Below are positions 18,909-27,100 of a stretch of 64,000 nucleotides of DNA, piece by piece. Below the pieces are notes generated by a model that was given only the letters and a program-made list of their open reading frames with translations, ran no database searches and was not told where the DNA came from. Numbering within the stretch: position 1 is the stretch's first letter; each line of letters starts with the position of its first letter. The translations under genes were made by a program, and so were the position numbers. Origin of the DNA: a virus. The DNA lies in IMG/VR virus record IMGVR_UViG_3300020202_000062, positions 94,929 to 158,928 of that record, one strand, 5' to 3'.

Positions 18909-18941
18909 ACTCAGCCCCTGTTCATAATACTAGTAGCGGAC

Positions 18942-19820
18942 CTAGGCCCTAAACGTCGGTCGACCATAACCAACAATCTTAGCATCGATTGGCCTATTGC
19001 GCCTATATACCCCGCCACCATTGGTCTGGGATCCTGAGTTACCTGATGCAGTATTGCCTTCTATGGTCTGGATTTCAGTTGAGGAGATAACCCTCTCTAC
19101 AATGCCGACATGATTCACGTAATATTCGTTGGTATCAAAATCGTAGAAGACGATATCTCCTGCCTTCGGACCTGTGGTAAACCACCTATTTGCTTTCTTA
19201 AATCCGTCAGCCATCGTAACCGTCCAAGCATCTGGATTGGGAATAGATACTCCTGCCTTCTTGGCCATAGCCGCAATAAAGGTAGCACACCATGATTGGT
19301 TGTTTGGGTGGCCCACCTGGGCAGCATACTTGTTGTCGTTATTGGATCCCTCTATATACCCCACCTCTGCTGCTGCCACAGCCAAGAACTTCCTAAGAGT
19401 TCCTGTGCTACTAACAGTGTTGTCTACGGATTTAGTGGTGGTTTTCTTGGTGGACTGAGTCTTCTTCTTGGAGTCTTCGAAATCATCTTCTATTCCGCGG
19501 TATAGGCTCTTGAAGTCATCATCAACATCGTGACTAGTCAAGGTGGGTTCAGAGAACTTTGTTGCCTTAGAGTTGAACTTCTTGTCATTCCACTTGAGGC
19601 CATCGTCCTCATTTGTTATTACCTTGACTGTATCCCCAACAAAACTGACAGACTTAGTCTCGGGACATATGACAATGCCTACACCATCTCCCGCGAAGAT
19701 TTCAATGTCGCCATTGTCTCTCACCCTGAAGAATGATGGGTTGTCAGGATGGGTTAAGCCTACCTCACGGGGCTGGAACTTCTTCTGTTCTTTTACGATC
19801 TTTGTAGGTCTCTTGATCAT
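18942..19820 (-). CDS. Baseplate spike-region protein with CHAP endopeptidase domain (copy 2)
   Basis: This 292-residue protein has three parts. Residues 25-75 are a beta segment (FFRVRDNGDIEIFAGDGVGI) like those found beside tail-spike OB folds. Residues 90-145 are a Lys/Thr/Ser-rich linker. Residues 145-290 form a CHAP amidase/endopeptidase with QSWCATF (Cys178), NHVGIVE (His237) and EGNT (Glu254) as catalytic Cys, His and acid. Activity would be cleavage of peptidoglycan cross-links or amide bonds during entry. It is a close relative of the 303-residue gene at 20194-21105, with only the OB-fold spike gene between them. Because it sits with baseplate genes and no holin is present, I infer a virion-borne entry hydrolase rather than a lysis endolysin. 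Confidence 0.85.
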   Translation of the reverse strand: MIKRPTKIVKEQKKFQPREVGLTHPDNPSFFRVRDNGDIEIFAGDGVGIVICPETKSVSFVGDTVKVITNEDDGLKWNDKKFNSKATKFSEPTLTSHDVDDDFKSLYRGIEDDFEDSKKKTQSTKKTTTKSVDNTVSSTGTLRKFLAVAAAEVGYIEGSNNDNKYAAQVGHPNNQSWCATFIAAMAKKAGVSIPNPDAWTVTMADGFKKANRWFTTGPKAGDIVFYDFDTNEYYVNHVGIVERVISSTEIQTIEGNTASGNSGSQTNGGGVYRRNRPIDAKIVGYGRPTFRA

Positions 19821-19822
19821 GA

Positions 19823-20194
19823 TTACATCCTAAACAAAAATCTTGGCACACCTGTATCGGCATTGGTTTGGCGATCTAAATCGTACTTAGCATAAGAGTG
19901 GTTATAGAAATGAGTGATAACTGGATTGGCTTCGGATGCCCCTCGGAAAGCCACCCAACATAGGCGACCTGGCTCGGGTGCCACAGGTTGCACACCCAGC
20001 ATTGTGGGGCATGGTACGTGTTTGATAATGTCTGTCGGAAGATCTGAGTCTGATGCTGCAAGGAGCACAGTGGCAGTATTTGCCTCTATATTGTAGTCTA
20101 TGATAACACCTTGCCTACCACGTGGTTTCTCTAGTTCTCTTTGGTCAATCAGTTTTCTGATGTGCTCTGTGAACTTAGGATTCATTGGGGCCAT
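19823..20194 (-). CDS. Baseplate spike protein with OB fold (gpV or gp5 N-terminal type)
   Basis: This 123-residue protein has the features of the phage baseplate OB-fold spike module: an N-terminal helix, then strands RQGVIIDYNIEANTATVLL and HVPCPTMLGVQPVAPEPGRLC, then CWVAFRGASEANPVITHFYN. The latter is the typical end of the OB barrel, where these proteins describe transport through the hub. No triple-helical spike tip follows, so the tip may be supplied by another protein such as one of the CHAP genes on either side. The start overlaps the upstream CHAP gene's stop as TAATG. Confidence 0.75.
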   Translation of the reverse strand: MAPMNPKFTEHIRKLIDQRELEKPRGRQGVIIDYNIEANTATVLLAASDSDLPTDIIKHVPCPTMLGVQPVAPEPGRLCWVAFRGASEANPVITHFYNHSYAKYDLDRQTNADTGVPRFLFRM

Positions 20195-21105
20195 TAGACA
20201 TCATCCTCTTCTTCTGGTTCTTCTTCGTCTTCTAGAAGTTTCGCAAAGACAGGACGGCCAAATCCCTGGACTCCTGAGGTTTGAATGTTTCTTGTCTTCC
20301 GCCAAACACCGCCACCGTTATCTTGTGATCCAGATTCAGAAGAACTTGTATTCCCCTCAATGGTGATAATCTCATTAGCTGAGATTACCTGCTCAACGAT
20401 ACCTACGTGCTGGATGCGATTCTTTGAATCATTTGGGAAGTCAAAAAAGACGATATCACCCGGCTCTGGGGTTGAAAACCATTGGCCCGCCGCCTTAAAC
20501 GCCTCGGCCATCGCTGGAGTATAGGCAGAGTCGGCCCCTGGCGGAAGGGTTACATTAGCCTGCTTGCACATGGCAACGATAAATGTTGCGCACCATGCCT
20601 GACCATTAGCATGACCTGCTATCTCTGCGTATGGATTCATGTTTGAGTTTCGTGGATTCTCTGTAGTACCCAATTCATCTGTTACATATGTAAGGAATTG
20701 ACCCACTTCACCAGAGGCTTCAATGTTTACTTTGCCTTCTGTGGTTGTGTTGTCAAAGTATCCATTACCAAATCCATCCTTTAGCATGATGTCAAATGGC
20801 AATAGGCTTGCGCGACCTTCACCAAGAACAGCGTTTTCCCCCCCGCCCCACTTCAATAACCCTTGCAGATCTGTCGATAATGTCTGATTGAAAGCGTTAA
20901 GGGTTGATTCCTTTGGGCGATATAGGGCAGCACCTTGCATGATGTCAGATATGCTCAAAGTTGTTACGCCCACCTGAGGGATGCCCCTGTTTGAAGCAGA
21001 AGTCTTCATAGGTGGACGCCCAGAAAGTTGTTGACCAGATGTCTTCTTTACGAAGCGTTCAGGTTTAGAATCATCGAAGTCATCAATTGTATATCTGAAA
21101 TTCAT
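20194..21105 (-). CDS. Tail-tip protein with CHAP endopeptidase domain (copy 1)
   Basis: This 303-residue protein has an ATG at 21103-21105 with AAGGAC five bases upstream. The first 130 residues are polar and low in predicted order, and share nothing obvious with copy 2. Residues 135-288 are a CHAP domain with QAWCATF (Cys172), QHVGIVE (His233) and IEGNTSS (Glu250), nearly the same motif set and spacing as the gene at 18942-19820. The tail is acidic (EDEEEPEEEDD). It is directly downstream of the giant hub and upstream of the OB spike, so it probably cuts peptidoglycan at the puncturing tip. The acidic C-terminus may dock to basic partners (inference). Confidence 0.85.
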   Translation of the reverse strand: MNFRYTIDDFDDSKPERFVKKTSGQQLSGRPPMKTSASNRGIPQVGVTTLSISDIMQGAALYRPKESTLNAFNQTLSTDLQGLLKWGGGENAVLGEGRASLLPFDIMLKDGFGNGYFDNTTTEGKVNIEASGEVGQFLTYVTDELGTTENPRNSNMNPYAEIAGHANGQAWCATFIVAMCKQANVTLPPGADSAYTPAMAEAFKAAGQWFSTPEPGDIVFFDFPNDSKNRIQHVGIVEQVISANEIITIEGNTSSSESGSQDNGGGVWRKTRNIQTSGVQGFGRPVFAKLLEDEEEPEEEDDV

Positions 21106-21107
21106 GG

Positions 21108-24100
21108 CTAGTCCTTATAGGCGTCAGCGCCACGCTCTGTGTCGTTGGTTAGTAGATCCTTGAAGTATATAGTAGCGAGACCTGACATAACCATAGCCCA
21201 GTTTGCGGTGTAAGGACGGGAATCTTCCATATAGGAATCCCATGCGATAAGCGGATGCTTCTCCGCCAAGCCTCGGAGAACCGTATCCCTATCTCCTGGT
21301 GGAGTTCCTTGCGGAACGTTGTGGAATACTACCGCTAGCAAACGAGCACTGTCTGTGCTGTCGTACTTATTATACCTGTTGTAGCGAAGGGCGACGGTAG
21401 GCTCATAACCTGCTGCTTTTGGATCATCGATAAGAATCTTCTTAAGATAGGCTGTAGCCAAAACCGATCGGGCACTGTTTCTGTTTGATGAAATTCCCTC
21501 GTCCTGAGGATCCTGGAACGGCATGTTCTCGCCGGTAATTGCATCATAATCAAGTTCGTAAACATCCCTATCGTGGATCTGCAACTCGGCGGTGTTGATA
21601 CCAGTGAGACGAACCGTAACTCTACCGTGCTCGGTTTCAACGTCGATGGTGTCACCGTCCTCGATATCTACGACAGTTCCGATTTCGACTTCTGGCTTGT
21701 TTAGCGCAATCTCGTCCGGAGTTCTACCTGCCATTTCCATGATCTTCACCTGAGTCTGAGCATTCCACCAACTTACCTCACGAACTAGGCGTGTGATGTC
21801 GATTGGCTTCCAACCAAGAGCAGATAGAAGATCATCTGACCGAATAAAACTATTCCCATGTTGGTCTTGTGTGTTAACTCGCACGCCCAAAATACCAGGC
21901 AGTAGGTTGATGCTGTGATGCCTTCCTACCGCTACACCCTGTGCGTATGACAGCCCTGCATCCATAGGCTTACCGTCTTTGTTTAGGTACTGGATGTAGC
22001 ACCCATGCTGATCTAGGAGATTATCCCTAACCCACTTCCAAGCATCCCAAGCTAGGTCACCAGCAGCAAGGCCGCCGACACCGCCGATGACAGCACCCGC
22101 AGGACCGCCACCAAGGAGGAACCCTGCGCCTGCACCCACCACGGGAGCGAGGCCAGTCGCAGCCATAGGAAGTAGAGCCTCAGCCAATCCGCCACCCTGG
22201 TTACCAAGTGCGCCTACATTGACCAATCCCATCTGCGAAGCAGAAGCCAAATCCTTAACTAAAGCACTTGAACCCTGAGTGTATTGGAGGTGGCCGTACA
22301 TCTGAGTCCTCATAACTTCAGCCAGATTTCTAGATGTGATCTTCTCAGACACAAAGTAACTCTCTGCATCTTGTGTCTTGTCGATTATCTGACGTACATC
22401 GTCTCGCATGTTCTTAACTGCCCACCAACTCCAGATCCAAGAGATCATTGACCACCTTGCGGGATCGTTGATCGTTACAATAGCGTTAGGGGTAACAGAT
22501 GTGATGAACCCTTGATCGGGAGTAAAGTGATGTACAACTTGCTCAACTTCGAACATACCGTAGCAACGCTCGTAAATATCAGCAATGTAAATTAGATCGT
22601 GAGGTCTGATATCTGGGTTTCCAAGAAGGATTATTTCTCCACTGTAGATATCCTTCAAATTTTCCTTAAGATGCCATAAGGCAACGCGCTTCGACAACAT
22701 TTCGTCAGCAGATCCTGTAGTTACCTTAGCAATGCTTCGTGCTGTTTCAATTGGATGAAGCAGTGGATGCAAGAACCCAAGGATACCGCTACCTTTAGCG
22801 TTATCCCAGAATAGGCCAGTCTCTACCGCAATTTCAGTCTGCCTTTCTGGCGGCGCACCCTTGTCCATATGGACTGTTACTGGATACTTACCGTCAGAGG
22901 TAGCCGTAACTACTGTTGCAACATTGCTATTCTCTTCAATTTGATTAGAGATGATGTGCTGGAATGAGTTGATGTAGTGCATACGCTGGAATGGCTCACG
23001 CACCTCAACTACAGGTTCTCCATATTCGCGAGTGAATGGGTTGTCTGCTAGGCGCAGGATTGAGCCCTCTTCTCCAGCCTTGAAGTAGATAGAATCGTTG
23101 AATACCTTGTTTAGTAGGTTGGCCTGCTTCTGCATTGAACCCACCATGTTTAATCCTTGCCCCATGGTCATCATTGACATACGGAACATAGATACTAAAC
23201 CAGACAATCCTGCGCTTACTGCGGTGAGCAACTTCCCAATAGTTGCGTCAAGTGCCTGATCAATATCCTCAAGGGCAGCACCAAGTAGAGAATCGGCTTC
23301 GTCACCTTCGGAAGCGTTCTGTTCCATCCATGCTTTTAGTTCTTGCTCGAAAGCAGATATTGGCATAGGTTCGACTGTGGAATGCTTGATCCTCATGTAC
23401 TCTTTCCACAGCTTTTCAACGCGGTTAAACTTCCAACCTTCGCCCCCAAAGATAGCGTCAGGAGTGAAATCGAACAATTCTCCGGTATCGCCCAAGGCTT
23501 CAATCGAGTTGTCGGTGAAGAGTTGACCCTTATCAACCTTCCTACTGACGACTACCACTACCCAAGCACGACGCCATGGATCCTGCCATAGCCACTTCTT
23601 GAATTCCTCAATATACTCACCATAAAGATCTTCGTTGTCCTCATGGTTTTCTAGTGTTATCTTCTCCCACTCTCCTTCTACCGAATCATAATCTTGGAAT
23701 TCTTTTCTGAACTGATCCCAGATCTCTTCTGCTTCGTCTACAGTTCTCTTGCCTATGAGTCTAGCCGTAGAGTTTTCGCGCTCCGCAAATTCCTCATCAT
23801 ACAGAAGCCTAGCAAGGTAACCGATGTTCTGGGTTTTGTCATCCTGGTAAAGTCCAGATCCCCTATTTATATATACGGGCACGTTCTCTTCTAGGCCACC
23901 CTGCTCAAACTCATACAGGCCAGCGCTATCGGCACGTTCTTCATCGAACCAGTCGAAGGTTCCGTCTGAATATGTGTTTCCATCAGACGATTCTTCTAGT
24001 TCGATTTCTTCGTCTGAGGAATCTGCAATCGCTTCCTGGCCACCTTCGCGATCTGCGTTTCTCATTCCTGGTGATCTACCAGATGAATCAATGCCAGTGA

Positions 24101-27100
24101 TACCTGAAGAAGCAAGGCTTGTTACTGGACCCAATTTAGAGTTGTCGTCAACGAAACCAACCCAAATGTTTGTGTCGCCGTTCTTGATCCCTAACACTTC
24201 AGCAACATCGGGAGATACACCAATGTGGTGACCTGTACTTGGGCTCGGTCCTTTATCTCCAGGAGTACAGACACATGCTCTGCCATTGTTAGCATTGAAT
24301 ACAAGGATTCTTGATCCCTTCAATTCATCACGCTTCACATGTGCACTATCCCAGTACATATTCATGTACCAACGCTCTGACTCTGGATCTAGAACGCCAA
24401 AGAATCCAGTTCGACCCGGCCAATCCGGATTGTCACCTTCCTTAATCGTGCCGCCCTCTGAGTATTCATTATTCCCGTGAACACCACCCACACCACCTTG
24501 TTGACCCCTTGCCGAGCCATCGGAAGACCGGTCCATATAGAATGGATGACGCTTCTCTGGAGGTAGTGTCGATGATTGCTGATGTTGCTTCATGTCTTCC
24601 TCTAGGCTGCTGCTAGTTGGAAGATGCATCTCTTCTACAATGCTTCCTGTTCTATGGGGCAGCAAGACTTTTTTGGTAGATTCATCTCTATAAAGTGGAA
24701 GAGTCTTAAATTCTCTCAGCGCCCAATCCGGAACATCTACTGATCCATTTGGCTGAACCTGCTGCATTGAGAACGGATGCGATTTCTCTAGATTCTCATA
24801 AAACTGCATTTCATTCTTAAGATCCGCTAGAGGGTTAGCGAGGCCTGCCGCATTTTGCAGCATTCGCTCCAACTCTTCATTAGAATCCTCGACCTTTAGG
24901 GTTGAACTCTTAGGAATACCTGTAGTCAAAGGGATTACACCCGAGGTATACAGCCAATGTGGCTTGCCATAGAATACTGTTGAGCGATCTTCAAATGGTC
25001 GAACTGCAACTATGTAGTTTGGTAGAAGTGCTGCACAGAGTCTAAATAAGTCCCATACGGACTTCATGTATGTCTGAGCACGGAATGATACTTCATCAAA
25101 TCCATTGACATCATCGTCACTATTCGTCAAACCAAGAGCCTTCATGAATGGGTGGTTCTCGCGGCGTGATCGTACAGCCTCGAAGATTCGAGGATCAGTT
25201 GCGGTATTAATGTCCCCTCCGTCTAGGGCGACAGCAACTTCATTCGGATCAAGACCAGAATTACGAAGTGCTCGCGCATCATCATCCTCACCAGAACTTT
25301 GGACATCTGCTATAGTGGCATTCGCTTGTGCTTGTGCGCTTAATCCGTCAAAAACTCTAGTCTCTTGAGGTGTCTTTGAGTTGCGACCCTCATGCGTAGC
25401 GGCCATGGTTAAAGCGCCGTCCATTAGGTCGCCACCCAAGTACTGAGCAACGCCCAATCCGTTTCCTGGATAGATATTTCTCTTGAATAGTTCGTAGTCT
25501 CTGCGATTTACAAAGTTAGCCCACATATTCTGCATCAGATCGATAGCAGGTGAGCGGATCCCCTCTCCAGCGAGAGATGAGAAAAGTGTCCCGGTTCCAT
25601 CCCCACCGGATGCAAAGAAGCTTGTTAGGCCACCAAAGGCTTCACCTAGGCTACTTACGGGATCATTGCCTTCTAAATCTCCTGTAAACTGTTGTAGGTT
25701 ATTCTTTACAATCTCGTATCTGTCAGCGTGTCGCTTTTCTTCTCCATCTGACATTGGCTCGTAAAGGATGTGCCCAAAGTGACGGATTCCGAATCGGCTC
25801 TCTGAGAAGATCTGACCTTTGAACGCATGAGCGATCTGCTCTTTAACTCCACTTGCTCCCATAGACAGAAGTCGCACCATAAGATCTCTTGGCTCAGATA
25901 GCCACATAGATCCCATGAAGCCTTCGTTCATATCTCCGGAATGCCCCTTCTTATCAGTAGTGTTGATAATAGGGCTTAGTTCAATAGCGTCTGACTGGCA
26001 AGTGATCGTGATGATGTCGCCAGTTTCAACAGTTGTTACGACGCCGTTAAATACGGTTGGTAGTGCGTTTGGATTGGCACTATATCCCATACGTAAGTGA
26101 ACCCTAACACCAGGCTTAAGTCTGATATTTTCAATCTCAACAATATGAGAATCTACTGTACCGCTCATTAGGTTGCGGCCTGCGTCACGGATGGTGTCGA
26201 TGACGGCTAGGGCCATATCTGGCTCTTCCTCATCGGTGAGACGCGTGTCAGTCTTCCCGTTGATTACGGCCTTGTATTCCGAAGATAGTTTGGAGTATAG
26301 GTTAGAGACTCTAAGGATCAAAGTATCGCCTAAGATGTCTTCGGACTGAACTATCGAAAAGTCAATAACGGACTGTAGCCCGTAGAAATTGTCGAACAAC
26401 TTAACGCCAGTGAAGTATCCACCCTCATCAATTAGCCACAACATATAAGTTGGGAAGGCTCGAACCATACGACCAGACAAGTCACGGTACTGTGCATCCT
26501 GCATCATTAGATGGAACTGATGGTTGGGATTAGCTGTACCCTTGTCTTCGTAAGGGTGACCATAAGATGCAAATGGTGCTGTATCGGCGGTTGGTGTAGT
26601 TGGTTCAACTTGAACTCTTGATGCAATGTCATCATCTACATTGATTCCACGAGCAGCCCATTCGGTCTGTCCAGTGTCGATATCTTCTTTTCCGAAAGCC
26701 CAGCCGTAGTCATCCAACTCAATAATGGAGTTGGACTTCATATCCTTATCATATACACCAAGGTTCAACTTGTACTTGTGGCTGTAACCTTCTGCTGTGC
26801 GATCCTGGATGGTCGCTACTTCTCCCAGACCTAGATCGAGTTCCCTAGTTAAATGGCTGACTGACGGAGTGTAGTCCTCAATTGGTGTGGTCTTGTTTGA
26901 ATCCTCGACACCAAGGTAGTTAGCCAAAGCCTCATATCCGGTTGTTGCTTCTTTTCTTTGCAGCGATCCCTGAACGATATCGTCATCAATGGTCTGAAAA
27001 GCGTGGAAGTAATAGTCTGGGTCCAGGTGCCCTACAATCTTTCCATCTTCGTCTTTCACAGACAGAGGGAAATCTGGGTATGCATTAAAGGCACCCCAGA

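Noticed and set aside
20194-21105. The CHAP gene as lysis endolysin
   Set aside because: It lies within the baseplate run, next to hub and spike genes, with a second copy close by and no holin; a virion entry enzyme is more likely.
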